From positions 2,173,759 to 2,237,758 of the forward strand of contig LR746266.1 of NCBI GenBank assembly GCA_902729315.2: a stretch of 64,000 nt of DNA, in the 5' to 3' direction. The stretch comes from Spirodela intermedia. Lineage: Eukaryota > Streptophyta > Magnoliopsida > Alismatales > Araceae. Positions 33,861 through 46,012 of the stretch are shown in pieces (the stretch's first letter is position 1; every line of letters starts with the position of its first letter). Under the pieces are notes generated by a model. It was given only the letters and a program-made list of their open reading frames with translations, had not been told where the DNA came from and searched no databases. A program made the translations under genes and the position numbers.

Positions 33861-34264
33861 ATTAGCTCTTACTCAATCTAGAATTTTTTCATCTAAACTA
33901 ATATCTCTAATTCTTCCATTCATCCATTTCTTAATGTCTTCTCTTATCTACATAATCTTCCCCTAGTCCATTTTATCTTCCATACATATTTGTTAAATTT
34001 GCGAGGAGTGAAATATTTCAAGCTTAGAAGTAATTCTAATGGGCTGTGGGTTTTGAAGGATGGAAGGATTGTCTTCTTTAATCTCAGATCTAATGAATTC
34101 AGTAAAATTCAAATTTTCTCCTCCAAAATTATCTCTATATTCATATCCATTATTTTTGTTTCTCCCCATTAGTTCAATCAACTCTTTTTCTAGCTTTTCA
34201 TTTCTCAACTCATCAAATTCTTCATCTTTTCAAGAGCTATCTTTTAATTTCGGTGTATGATATA

Positions 34265-36054
34265 CATCATTATCCTAACTATCAACATCGATGGCTGTGA
34301 AATTATGATTAGATTTATTAATTTCGTCTCCTACATCTCCCAAATCAACTGATTTTTCCTCACTTGAAATATGTTTTTCTTCATTTCTGTCCTTACTCCC
34401 TTCTACTAAAATTTGGATGATTCTTTCATGATCAGCTATTATTTCTTTATCTAAGGGCTCTTTCTCCTCATCATCCTCACTATATTCATTCATCAATTGT
34501 GAGCAATAAATGATTTTATTCAAATTTTCTGCTACTATATTTTCAGTCTTAATATTCTCATTTACTTCTAATGGCTCATCAATTTCTTCCAATAATTGGA
34601 AATAAGGATCAGGTAAAATATTCTCTCTCAATGTATTCACCGTCCTAACATTTTCATTTCGTGGGTTTTTTTCTAAATTTATCCAGCTAGACTCTTCTTG
34701 TTGAAATCCTATTGTTGGATAGTTTCCTGAATTTTCTATGGGCTGACTGGGTGGCTGTCCCTCTTCTCTCCTATTCTCAAAAGCCTCTATAATTTTTTTT
34801 TGGTGCAACATCATTTGATTCATAGTTTGTTGCATCATTTGACTCATTTGCTGCATCATTTCCATAGCATCAGGTTGGATTTGAGAGGGCTGTTTTTTCT
34901 GAAATTTGTGTTCCTATTTTGGATGAAATTCAAAATTTGAATTGGATCTAAATGCTTCTAGATTTTGAATATTATTTGGGTTTCTCCACGAAAAATTATT
35001 TCCCCAATTAGGATTATAAGAATTAGAAAAATATTCCCTAGTTTTATTAAAATCATGAGGTTCCTGCACTTATTCTTGCCTAGGATGATATTGAAATTCG
35101 AAATGATCATTTTCACCATACATAGGACATGTACTATTTGAATTAAATTGAGGTTAAGAGGCTTTCTAATATTATCAATAAGTAAATCAAGTTTTTTTAA
35201 TATTTGATTAATCCAATTAACCTCATTTCTAAATTTAGAATCATCATTATGATGCAATTCATAAATTTCTCTCTTCTTATCTCTGTCATATAATTCAAAA
35301 GAGGCTTGATCTCTAGAATTTTCACTTAAATTCTCATAAATATTGTAAATCTCATCAAGGGTTTTCTCCATAAAAGCTCCTCCACATATAGAATCAACCA
35401 TATTTCTTATGTTGTTCTAATTATCCATCATAAAAAATTCTATTGAGCTGCCACTTGGGTATAGCATGATCAGGACACATTCTAAGTAAATCTTTGAACT
35501 TTTCCCATGTCTCATACAAAGTTTCTCCTGGTCTTTGAGAAAAACTCCATATATGTTTTCTCATATTGTGAGTTTTTCCTAAGGGATAAAATTTTTGAAG
35601 AAAGACCTATTCTATATTTTTCCAACTAGTTAATTCTCTATCTAATGTCGATAGCCAATGACTAGCTTTGTCCCTAAGTGTATGAGGGAATAATTTCATC
35701 CTCATAATTTCTAGTGTAACTTGAGGGAGATTAACTAAATAACAGACCATATGAAATTTTTCTAAGTGCTGATGAGGTTCCTCTAAAGGAATTCATGAAA
35801 ATTAGGGAGCATTTGAAAATTTTCTGAATTTATTTCGAATTTAACGATGGGTGTTAATAGGACTCTAATATTGGATGCTCTTTGAAATGAATCAGGGATC
35901 TAATAATTTTTCATGGCCATAGGGTTGTTCTCAATTTGACCTGTATTTCCTTCAGGATCAACGAAAATTAATTTTTCTTTCAGATTTTTAGTTTTGAATG
36001 AAATAATGAAAGGATTTTCTAGCCTTGGATGCAAGGATCTTCTACCATACATAA
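34265..36054 (-). pseudogene. gag of element Y, several breaks
   Basis: The N-terminal part from an ATG at 36054 (MYGRRSLHPRLENPFIISFK) carries the Retrotrans_gag region with stops near 35890 and 35790. The middle block at 34958-35401 is open for 147 codons (ENLSENSRDQASFELYDRDK..). The C-terminal block at 34275-34865 is open for 196 codons, starting MEMMQQMSQMMQQTMNQMM (Met/Gln-rich, coiled-coil-like), then QPPSQPIENSGNYP and an acidic tail. It is the longest continuous gag piece in the window. Block order matches Athila gag; no CCHC knuckle was found. Stops and shifts make it non-functional as read. Confidence 0.78.
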
Positions 36055-36244
36055 AAAATCAATAAATTCGAGAAAAAAAGTTTAGTAATTATTACCCTCC
36101 TTCAGTATGCTCCAGTCCTTGCCTTGCTTTTCTTCGTTCCTTTTTTTTAAAAAAAAAATCAACAAAAAGAAAACAAAACAAGAGTTAATTTTTTTTGTGT
36201 ACTCTAAGAGAAAAATAGAAAATACTAAATATTATGCAATACAT

Positions 36245-36261
36245 CTCCGTCAATGGCGCCA
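36245..36261 (-). other. tRNA-Asp PBS of element Y, best preserved 5' half
   Basis: Minus strand TGGCGCCATTGACGGAG: the first seven bases match the tRNA-Asp complement exactly, with three later mismatches. It lies five bases from the 5' LTR. Confidence 0.8.
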
Positions 36262-37431
36262 AAATTTGACATGACTTAGTCATTGTATAGTAAATCACGC
36301 AAATTTAAAATTTATAAACCAGAAAATACGAATTTTAGGATATTTAGAAGTATTATTAACAAATATATGAATTATAATTCAATAAAAATTCCAAAAATAG
36401 TGATAATTTTTCCAAGTCAATCATAGGGATGTAATATAATATCTAGTAATTGTTCAGAATTTTCCTCAAAGAATACTATTTTCTATGAATTTTATATTAG
36501 GAAATGAAAAGGAAATATATTTAAAATTCACAAAAAAAGGAAATAATGGTGTGGACGTCAGGATGACGTTAGTGTTCGGCGAACACGAATCGGGTGAAAA
36601 TAGAGTTTCGCTCGGCGATTCTTTCATAAGCGATTACAGACGATTTAATTGATCAAATTAAGATCTGTAAAAGCCGAAAGAATCGTAATGTAATGAAGTA
36701 TATCTTGGTAAATTTAAATCACACAAATTATCACTAAATGAAAAGAAAATTAAGTTGAAAGCATGAAAATAGAGTTCCAACGTCGTGGCAGCGATGCGTC
36801 GGTGATGCACCGGAATCCTGAGCATTCAATTGGATCGTCGTGTAGTGTGCATAGCCTCGAAGGCTCTCCTTGGACAAGGATGACGTGGGCAATCTCTAGA
36901 TCTCCTTGTGAAGCCTAGAGATCAATGAAATGGGTCGTCGAATCATCTCTGGTGGCTGTCACTCAGTGGAGCGGAAAAACGGCGACTTTGCGGCTCTCCG
37001 GCAACTGTCACCTGACGGAGAGGAGCTAGATGGAGGTGGGGCGTGTGTCAGGGAGCTTCATCCTCAGGTCTGCATAGCAAGAGGAGGCTCTTCATCGCAT
37101 TCAGTACGCTCTCAAAAGGTGGCGACTCGTCTCCCAGTAGATCGTCCTCTTCTCGATGATGACTTGTTCGTCGATCAATTGGAGATGATTTACTCGATGG
37201 ATTCGCGATCCTTTTATTGCGAATCCTTCAGCATTTTTAGTAACAATGCTCCGTGAATCGCATTGATAAGATTTTCGCCAATGATCCAGCAGTTCTGGTT
37301 ACTTAATCCTTTCACCGGTGATTTGCAGGAAAGTTGCGATAATCAAATAAAAATATGACTTTTTGCTCTAGGAGGATTCGAACCTGTGCCAGTTGCTCAC
37401 CCCTTTCTGGGGAGGGTGTGACGCGAGTTTA

Positions 37432-37473
37432 GTCCCACATCGGTTGTGCGCCAAAGTTTCTAGTGAATATATA
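37432..37473 (+). promoter_or_regulatory. USE + TATA, Y 5' LTR
   Basis: Exact GTCCCACATCG (37432-37442), 25 nt, TATATA (37468-37473). Confidence 0.6.
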
Positions 37474-37496
37474 GTAATGTTCACAGCCGGCTGATC

Positions 37497-37686
37497 AAGT
37501 CCCTTTCTCGCTCGTGTATGACCACTCCTTGTCCCACAGCCGGCTTGCCACCGGTGACGTGGGAGGGGAATGGTGCACACGTGCTGCTATTGGTCCTAGC
37601 TGCTCAAGCGCTTGCTCGTGGCTATTCCCCGACTGCGCTTCCGACTCGCCTGCAAGCCCGCCTGGCCAGCGGGTCCCCTCCATTTT
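37497..37686 (+). ncRNA. Candidate Pol III-type RNA, Y 5' LTR
   Basis: GC-rich segment from the predicted start to T4 at 37683-37686, followed closely by T5 at about 37691. Confidence 0.3.
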
Positions 37687-37911
37687 GCTATTTTTATTTT
37701 AATTTCTTTTCCTTCATTTATCTCAAAAGTAAGACTGTAAAAATTATATAAATTCATATAAAATCACATAATTACCTAAAAATTCACGTTAATCAATTGA
37801 AAACCACTTTTCAAACTTTAACACAAATATAAATCTATTTATCATGAGTTAAGGCTAAAACTATATTATTTACTAATTATTAACTTATGATAATGAAGAC
37901 TTATCAGGCAA

Positions 37912-38902
37912 CTATCACCCGACGGAGAGGAGCTAGATGGAGATGGGGCGCATGTTAGGAAGCTTCATCCTCAAGTCCGCACAGCAAGAGGAGGCTCTTC
38001 ATCGCATCCGGTACACTCTCAAGAGGTGGTGACTCGTCTCTTAGTGGATCGTCCTCTTCCCGATGATGGCTTGTTTGTCGATCAATCATAGATGATTTAC
38101 TCAATGGATTCACAATCTTTTTATCGCAAATCATTCAGCAATATTAGTAACAATGCTCTATGAATCGCGTTGACAAGATTTTCGTCGACGATCTACTGAT
38201 TCAAGCGGCTTAATCTTTCACTAGCGATCTATAAGAAAGTCGCAATAATTAGATAAAAATATGAGTGTTGACTCTAGGAGGATTTGAACCCATGCCGGTT
38301 GCCCACCTACATGAGAAAGATTGAAAGAAGTACTCTAATGTCCTTATCAAGTGACGTCATCTTAGTATATCTCTATTATAACTAAGGGGTATTTTAGGTA
38401 TTAAAATCTTCAAAGCCTTTCAATGGAAGGTGTGACACAGATTTAGTCCCACATTGCTTGTGCGCTGAAGTTTTGGGTGAATATATAGTAATATCACATT
38501 TGCAAATAATGAGTCTCTTTCTCGCGTGTGTATGACCACTCCTGGCCACTAGTGACGTGGAAGGGGAGTGGTCCACACGTGCCCCTATCGGTCCTAGCTG
38601 CTCGAGCCCCTGCTCGCGGCTCCCCCTAACTACACTTCCAACCCACTTGCGAGCTCGGCTGACCAGCGGGTCCCCCTTTTACTATATTTTTATTTTAATT
38701 TTTTTTTCTTCATTTATCTCAATAATTGGACTATAAAAATTATATAAATTCATAGAAAATCACATAATTACCCAAAAATTCACGTTAATCAATTGAAAAC
38801 AACTTTTCACAATTTAACACAAATATATGTCTATTTATCATGAGTTAAGGCTAAAACTATATTATTTACTAATTATTAACTCATGATAATGAAGACTTGT
38901 CA
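37912..38902 (-). mobile_element. 5' LTR of element X, right portion
   Basis: Continues the LTR interrupted at 28656, from CTATCACCCGACGGAG to GACTTGTCA (38902). Carries the 115-bp subfamily insert (about 38310-38425). Confidence 0.8.
38446..38487 (+). promoter_or_regulatory. USE (10/11) + TATA, X 5' LTR
   Basis: GTCCCACATTG (38446-38456), 25 nt, TATATA (38482-38487). Confidence 0.45.
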
Positions 38903-39386
38903 TTGGTCATGAGTCTCTTTGAAAATATCACAAGAATAATAGAAGTCTACTCTAGAATAAGTGCTCGTGGTGGTCTACCATTTCACACTCCCTAACGATA
39001 AATATTATGCATCAGAAAAATGTGTGTCATGCTACTTATCATTTTCTCTCAATTCAAAAGGAAGATAACAATGGCCGCTTTAATGCTTCACAGATTTCTT
39101 ACTTAGATATGATGCAATCGATGGTTAGCGTTCATCTAACTTAGATCCTCGCTTGATATCAGTGTCAAGTAAGTATCTTAGAATCCATGATTGATTGAAT
39201 AACATGATAATTTTCTAAGAAAGATTAGAGATACCTGAATATTTGTTTTTTTTTTCTCACTCTCTTTCATAACTTATGAAATCATGATTATTACCATAAA
39301 AAAAAAATGCAATTGCTTCTTTGCCAAGTTGTGGCTATCAGCTAGTTGAAGCCCACTATGGTAGTCTTTTAGTTGTAAGGTTATAG
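38903..39386. other. Unassigned sequence between element X and LTR-C
   Basis: AT-rich, no open frame with a recognisable domain. It leads directly into an LTR-C start at 39387, so it could be retrotransposon internal DNA. Confidence 0.4.
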
Positions 39387-39569
39387 TGATAATTATAAAT
39401 TAGTAGTGGCATCTATGCATTAATATCTTATATATAGATGCTAATTAATTAGTAGAGAATGTAATTATATATATGTTACCAACTCATTATGATATTTATA
39501 ATATTTTATTATTTAAATCCTAATATATATTATTTTATTTATTTTATATATATTTTGAGACTAATCTCA
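39387..39569 (+). mobile_element. LTR-C copy 4, 5' fragment
   Basis: TGATAATTATAAATTAGTAG through GAGACTAATCTCA, cut by LTR-A at 39570. The rest of this LTR-C is not found beyond the LTR-A. Confidence 0.7.
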
Positions 39570-41077
39570 TGATGTGACTTTGAGTTTGTATAGTAAATCA
39601 CGCAAATTTAAAATTTATAAAACTAGAAAAGACTAATTTTTAGATATTTAGAAGTATTTTTGGACAAATATATTAATTATAATTCAATTAAAATTTCAAA
39701 AATAGTGGTAATTTTCCAGATCAATCATAGGGATGTAATATAATATTGGATAATTTTTCAAAACTTTCCTCAAAGAATACGAGTTTTTATGAATTTTATA
39801 CTAAGAAATTAAAATAAAATATATTTAAAATTCACGAAAAAGAGAAATAGAGGTGCAGACATTAGGATGATGTCAGCACCTGACAAATGGAAATCTCATA
39901 GAAATAGAGTTCTACTCAATGATTCTCACATAAGTGATTACAAATGATTTAATTGATCAAATTAAGATCTATAAAAGTTGAAAGAATCATAGTTGAATGA
40001 AGTATAGCTTAGTAAATTTAAATCACACAAATATCACTAAATGAAGCAAAAATTAAGTTAAAAGTAGGAAAACAGAGTTCCAACATCACGGTGGCGATGC
40101 ATCAGCGATGCACAAAAATCTTGAGCATTCGGGAGGATTGTCATACAATATCCATGACCTTAAAGGCTCTCCTTAGACAAGGACAACATGGGCAATCTCT
40201 AAATCTCCTTGCAAAGTCTAGAGATGAATAAAATAGGTGATCAAATTATCTATGATGGCTTTCATCTAGTAGAGTAGAAAAATGATAATTTTATGACTCT
40301 TCGGCAGCTATCATTTGATAGAGGGGAGTTGGATGGAGGTGGGGCGCATGTCGAGGAGCTTCATCTTTAAGTCCGCACAGCAAGAGGAGGCTCTTCATCA
40401 CATCTGGTATGCTCTTAAGAGGTGACAACTTGTCTCCCTATGGATCATCCTCTTCTCAATGACAACTTGTTCATCGATCAATCGAAGATGATTTACTTGA
40501 TGGATTCACGATCCTTTTATCGCGAATCGTTTAGTAATTTTAATAACAATACTCTACGAATCATGTTGACGAGATTTTCGCCGATGATCTAGTGATTCTG
40601 ACAACTTAATCCTTCATCGACGATCTACAGGAAATTCACGATAATTAGATAAAAATACAAGTTTTGACTCTAAGAAGATTCAAACCCACACTGGTTGCCT
40701 GCCTATATGAGAGATATTAAAATAAATACTCTAATGCCCTTATTGAATGACGTCATCATGGTATATCTTTATTATAACTAAGGGATAGTTTAGGTATTAA
40801 AATCTTTGAAGCCTTTCAGGGGAAAGTGTGATGTGGGTTTAATCTCACAATGCTTGTTGATAAGTCTTCATTATCATGAGTTAATAATTAGTAAATAATA
40901 TAGTTTTAGCCTTAACTCATAATAAATAAACTTATATTTGTGTTAAAGTGTGAAAAGTAGTTTTCAGTTGATTAACGTAAATTTTTGAGTAATTATGTGA
41001 TTTTATACGAATTTATAAGATTTTTAGTCTGACTTTTGAGATAAATGAAGAAAAAGAAATAAAAATCAAAATATAGC

Positions 41078-41264
41078 AAAATGAGGGGGACTTGCCAGCC
41101 AACCGAGCCCGCAAGTGGGTTAGAAGTGCAGTTGGGGAGGAGCCGTGAGCAGGGCTCGAGTGGCTAGGACCGATAGGGGCACGTGTGCGCCACTCCCCTT
41201 CCACGTCATCGATGGTCAGCCAGCTATGGGGCAAGGAGTGGTCGCACATGCGGGAGAAAGAGAC
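41078..41264 (-). ncRNA. Candidate Pol III-type RNA, LTR-A at 40858
   Basis: Segment below the TATA at 41287 to the T4 opposite 41078-41081. Confidence 0.28.
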
Positions 41265-41286
41265 TTGCTTGTAAATATAATATTAC

Positions 41287-41328
41287 TATATATTCGCCCG
41301 AAACTTCAGCGCACAAGCGATGTGGGAT
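41287..41328 (-). promoter_or_regulatory. USE + TATA in solo LTR-A
   Basis: ATCCCACATCG (41318-41328) fits the R of RTCCCACATCG; 25 nt; TATATA (41287-41292). Confidence 0.58.
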
Positions 41329-42864
41329 TAAACCCACATCACACCTTTCCCAGAAGGCTTTGATGATTTTAATACCTACAATACCCCATATTTATAATAG
41401 AGATATACCATGATGACATCATTTTATAAGGCCATTAGAGTACTTATGTCAATCTCTCTCATGTAGGCGGGAACTAGTGCGGGTTCGAATCCTCCCAGAA
41501 TCAAAACTTATATTTTTTATTTGATTAAGCCACCAGATTCGCTGGATCATCGACGAAAATCTCGTCAATGCGATTCACAAAGCATTGTTACTAAAATTGC
41601 CCAACAATTCGCGATAAAAGGATCGCGAAACCATCGAGTAAAGCATCTCTAATTGATCGACGAATAAGCCGTCATTGGGAAGAGAATGATCTGTTGGGAG
41701 ACGAGTTGTCACCTCCTAAGAGCATATCAGATGCGATGAAGAGCCTCCTCTTGCTGCGTGGACCTGAGGATGAACCTCCCTGACACGTGCCCCACCTCCA
41801 TCTAGCTCCTCTCCGTCAAGTGACAGCTGCTAGAGAGCTGCAAAGTCGTCATTTTTCTACTCTGCCAGGTGACAGCCACTAGAGAAGATTTGACAACCCA
41901 TTTCATTGATCTCTAGACTTCACAAAGAGATCTAGAGATTGCCCACATCGTCATTGCCCAAGGAGAGCCTTCAAGGCTGTGGACACTACACGACGATCCT
42001 CTCGAATGCTCAAGATTCCGGTGCATCGCCGACGCATCACCGCCGTGATGTCGGAACTATTTTTTCTTACTTTCAACTTATTTTCCATTTCATTTAGTGA
42101 TAATTTATGTGATTTAAATTTATCAAGATATACTTCATTCAATTATGATTCTTTCAACTTTTACAAATCTTAATTTGACCAATTAAATCATCTGTAATTG
42201 CTTAGGTAAGAATCGTCAAGCGGAACTTTGTTTCTGCCCGATTCACATTCATCAGGTGCTGATGTCATCTTGACGTCTGCACCCTTATTTCCTTTTTTCG
42301 TAAATTTTAAATATATTTCCTTTTCATTTCCTAGTATAAATTTATAAAAAATAGTATTCTTTGAAGCAAATTCTGAATAATCACCAGATATTATATTACT
42401 TCTCTGTGATCGAACTAAAAAATTATCACTATTTTTGAAAGTTTTATTAACATATAATTAATATATTTGTTCAGAAATACTTCTAAATATTTGAAAATTC
42501 GTATTTTTTAGTTTTATAAATTTTAAATTTACATGATTTACTATACAACGAGTAAGTCATGTCACTTGTGCACTGACGTTTTAGGCGAATATATAGTAAT
42601 ATCATATTTCCAAGCAATGAGTCCCTTTCTCCCACGTGTACGACTACTCCTTGCCTCATAGCCGACTGGCCACCGATGACGTAGAAGGGGAGTGACGCAC
42701 ACGTGCCCCCATCAGTCTTAGTTGCTCGAGTCCCTACTCGTGGCTCCCCCTGACTACACTTCTGACCTACTTGCAGGCCCGGCTAGCCAATGAGTCCCCC
42801 ACCTTTTGCTATATGTTTATTTTAATTTCTTTTTCTTCATTTATCTCAAAAATTGTGAAAAGTG

Positions 42865-43025
42865 TTATTATACTTCTTACAATAACATTTCTTCATACAT
42901 TTGGTATCAAATTTTTTCACTTCTTTCTTAGCTTTTACAAGAACGAAACATGTACATCCGAATGGTCTAAAGGAGGTTCTTTAAGTAATGGTCTAATCAT
43001 AATTCTATTCAATATATAAATAGGA
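42865..43025 (-). pseudogene. Ty1/copia integrase C-terminal fragment
   Basis: Minus strand reads ..LNRIMIRPLLKEPP, then after a one-base shift FRPFGCTCFVLVKAKKEVKK FDT. The LNRMPS..P..FGC.CFV..K pattern is the region after the integrase catalytic core in plant copia polyproteins. It abuts the truncated LTR-A. No other copia domain is seen nearby. Confidence 0.6.
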
Positions 43026-44545
43026 TTATTAATACCCTCAGGAAAGATATTTAGGGAAGTAATTTTCAGCTAACTAAGTCCTAGATATATGTGTAAAAAG
43101 CTAATTCATTCTCTAATCTGCACCAACTTGTTGGGGTGTCTTAATACTAGAAAAATATATGAAATTCACTAACCATAACAAAACTTCTATAAATTTTTTA
43201 TTTTCACATTCTCCACAATGATCAACTTATAATTCTCTTAATTCTCAATTTGTTGTAATTCTTAAATTTCTTATTACACTTCTTAGATGCCTCAAGTGTA
43301 TCATCTCTCTATCAAAATAAAAATACCTAAATAAATCTTGAAAAATCATATAAAGTAAAAAATCCATGCCTATTTCCCTTGTAATTGTCACTTTGTTGGT
43401 TAAACTAAATGCATGTAATAGCTTTAATGGTTGACTAGTGATGTCACATTCATCATAGTAAACAAAAATTATCAAAATTTAAATATTTATAAACTGAATT
43501 CAACATAAGAATTAAAATTAAATTTTGGTGAATTCAGGTCATTCAAAGGGATGATAGTTCAACCTCAATATGATTGTTTTTTGTTCCAAAAAATTTACTA
43601 AAATAAAAATAAAATAAAATAATCTTTGAATTACTTGAGCTCTAAATCTTAAAATTTTGATGTGTTCACATTTTCAGAATTGATAAATGACTTGAGATCC
43701 TGAAAATATTTTAGAGAAAATCACAAAGATAAAAGAAAATTAAATGATAGAAAATAAACCAAAAATCAGTAAAAACAAGAGAGGAGAAGGAAAATACAAC
43801 TGCAAGTAGGGAAACCTTGCTACCAGTGAAATGAGAATACTAAGTACTATTTCAAAATAACTATACCATGATGTTATAACAAAGGTCATTTCATCAGAAA
43901 TATTAAAATCGTAAGAAAAAGATGTAAAACAAATGAAATAAAATCATGAACTTGTCTATGTTTGTCATCAAAGAATAGAGTATTGTTGTGATAAGAAATA
44001 GAATAGAAACGTGATTAAAAAAGAATAAAATATGGAATAAATATTTAATCTTGTCATATGCAGGTTGATAGAATGAAATCGAGGGTCATTGAAAACCCCA
44101 AAATTAGTTGATCAAAAAATATTTAGAATCACGAATTTACTAAATTAAAATACAAAAAAAGGTAAGTACGGCGATAATCTTGAAGTCTATCCACAAGAAT
44201 TGAGAATTAGGCATTACTTAGTTACTATTTAATTTGATTTATAGATTTCATTGAAATGAGCTCAAAGGAGAGTCGATGGCAAGTAAGAAGAATTTTCACT
44301 ATCAGGAAAGGGGGAAAATAGAAAATCAATGATGCAGACGATGCTGGAGAGATGAATACATGCATAAAAGACTCATAATACGGAATCAAAAAGATAAATC
44401 ACCCTATTTCAAACCTACAAATACTTAACATGTATACTATTTTAGGGGCCTCTATATGTCACCAAGACTAGGTGGTTTTCCTCTTCGAGTAGCTTTTCCA
44501 AGGATCTATGCTTTGACTCCACACATGAATCAATCAAAACACATC
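43026..44545. other. AT-rich, nothing recognised
   Basis: No LTR family, no domain and only short open frames (the longest is a 76-codon minus frame at 43245-43475 with no signature). It may be more decayed copia sequence. Confidence 0.4.
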
Positions 44546-45654
44546 TGACGTGACTTAGTTGTTGTATATTAAATCACGCAAATATAAAATTTATAAAACT
44601 AGAAAATACGAATTTTCAGATATTTAGAAGTATTTCTAAATAAATATATCAATTATAATTCCATAAAAATTCCAAAAAATAGGGGTAATTTTCCAAGTCG
44701 ATCATAGAGATGTAATATAATATCTGGTAATTATTCAGAATTTTCCTCAAAGAATACTATTTTCTATGAATTTTATACTAAGAAATGAAAAGGAAATATA
44801 TTTGAAATTCACGAAAAAAAAGGAAATAAGGGTGCGGATGTCAGGATGACGTCAGCGCCCGGCAAACGCGAATCGGGTGGAAATAGAGTTCCGCCCGGTG
44901 ATTCTTACGTAAGCAATTACAGACGATTTAATTAATCAAATTAAGATCTGTAAGCCGGAAGAATTGTAATAGAACAAAGTATATTTTGGTAAATTAAAAT
45001 CACAAAAAGTATCACTAAATCAAGCGTAAAGTAAGTTAAAAGTAGGAAAATAGAGTTCCGACGTCGCGACGGCGATGCGTTGGCGATGCACCGGAATTCT
45101 GAGTGTTCGGGAGGATCGTCGTGCAGTGTCCACGACCTCGAAGGCTCACTAAATGGCTCGTCGAGTCGTCTCCGGCGGCTGTCACTCGGCGGAACGGAAA
45201 AACGGTGACTTTGCGGCTCTCCGGCGGCTGTCACCCGATGAAGAGGAGCTGGATGGAGGTGGGGCGCGTGTCAGGGAGCTTCATCCTTAGGTCCGCGCAG
45301 CAAGAGGAGGCTCTTCATCGCATCTGGTACGCTCTCAGGAGGTGGCGACTCGTCTCCCCATGGATCGTCCTGTTCCCAACAACGGCTTGTTCGTCGATCA
45401 ATCAGAGATGATTTACTCGATGGATTCGGGATCTTTTTATCGCGAATCGTTCAGCAATTTTAGTAGCAATGCTCTGTGAATCGCGTTGACGAGATTTTCG
45501 CCGATGATCTAGTGATTCTCATTGCTTAAGCCTTCACCGGCGATCTGCAGGAAAGTCGCGATAATCAGATAAAAATATATGAATTTTGACTCAGGGAGGA
45601 TTCGAACCCGCGCTAGTTGTCCGCCCCTTCTGAGGAAGGTGTGACGCGGGTTTA

Positions 45655-45696
45655 GTCCCACATCACTTGTGCGCCAATTTTTCGGGCGAATATATA
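45655..45696 (+). promoter_or_regulatory. USE (10/11) + TATA in LTR-A
   Basis: GTCCCACATCA (45655-45665), 25 nt, TATATA (45691-45696). Confidence 0.45.
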
Positions 45697-45719
45697 GTAA
45701 TGTTACATTTCTAAGCAAA

Positions 45720-45905
45720 GTTCCTTCTCTCGCGTGTACGACCACTCCTTGGCCCACAGCTGGCTGGCCACCAGTGACGTGGAAGGGGAGTGGCGCACAC
45801 GAGCCCCTATTGGTCCAAGCCGCTCGAGCCCCTACTCGCGGCTACTCTCCGACTGAGCTTCCGACCCGCTTGCGGGCCCAGCTGGCCGGCGGGTCCCCCC
45901 ATTTT
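45720..45905 (+). ncRNA. Candidate Pol III-type RNA, LTR-A at 44546
   Basis: GC-rich segment ending at T4 (45902-45905). Confidence 0.25.
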
Positions 45906-46012
45906 GCAATATTTTATTTCTTTTTCTTCATTTATCTCAAAAGTAAGACTGTAAAAATCATATAAATTCGTATAAAATCACATAATTACCCAAAAAATCA
46001 CATTAATCAACT

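Larger units (their letters stand above)
28657..37906 (-). mobile_element. Element Y: gag-only LTR retrotransposon nested in X
   Basis: A complete minus-strand element: 3' LTR 28657-30342, PPT 30343-30353, internal region to 36266 and 5' LTR 36267-37906. Without the nested solo LTR the internal region is only about 4.3 kb. It has gag next to the PBS, then the GGCAACCCA landmark, an internal PPT and a tandem repeat. No protease, RT, RNase H or integrase wording is visible in either orientation. The two LTRs differ at roughly one base in ten by eye, so the insertion is old. The target duplication GGCAG has decayed by one base on each side. The organisation matches gag-only non-autonomous elements (TR-GAG type). 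Confidence 0.8.
36267..37906 (-). mobile_element. 5' LTR of element Y
   Basis: TGACATGACTTAG to GACTTATCA, 1640 bp, next to the PBS. It has all LTR-A landmarks, including an intact USE/TATA. Confidence 0.9.
40858..42564 (+). mobile_element. Solo LTR-A inserted between the USE and TATA of another LTR-A
   Basis: TGATAAGTCTTC to AAGTCATGTCA, 1707 bp, with a perfect duplication CTTGT (40853-40857 and 42565-42569). The host is an opposite-strand LTR-A. Carries the 115-bp insert (41358-41468), which accounts for the extra length. Confidence 0.92.
39570..42855 (-). mobile_element. LTR-A copy interrupted by a solo LTR-A, right end truncated
   Basis: Minus-strand LTR-A, TGATGTGACTTTGAG at 39570 to 40857, then 42570 to about 42855, where it stops within the T-rich stretch after the GC-rich module. 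The USE is degenerate (ATCTCACAATG, 40842-40852) and its TATA is at 42590-42595. Without the insertion the USE-TATA gap is again 25 nt. It carries the 115-bp subfamily insert (40710-40820). Confidence 0.8.
44546..46012 (-). mobile_element. LTR-A copy, truncated at its 5' end
   Basis: TGACGTGACTTAG at 44546 to about 46012 (CATTAATCAACTG), missing the last ~135 bp including TGATAAG. A small deletion removes the CAATCTCTAGATCTCC region near 45150. No flanking duplication can be assessed. Confidence 0.8.
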
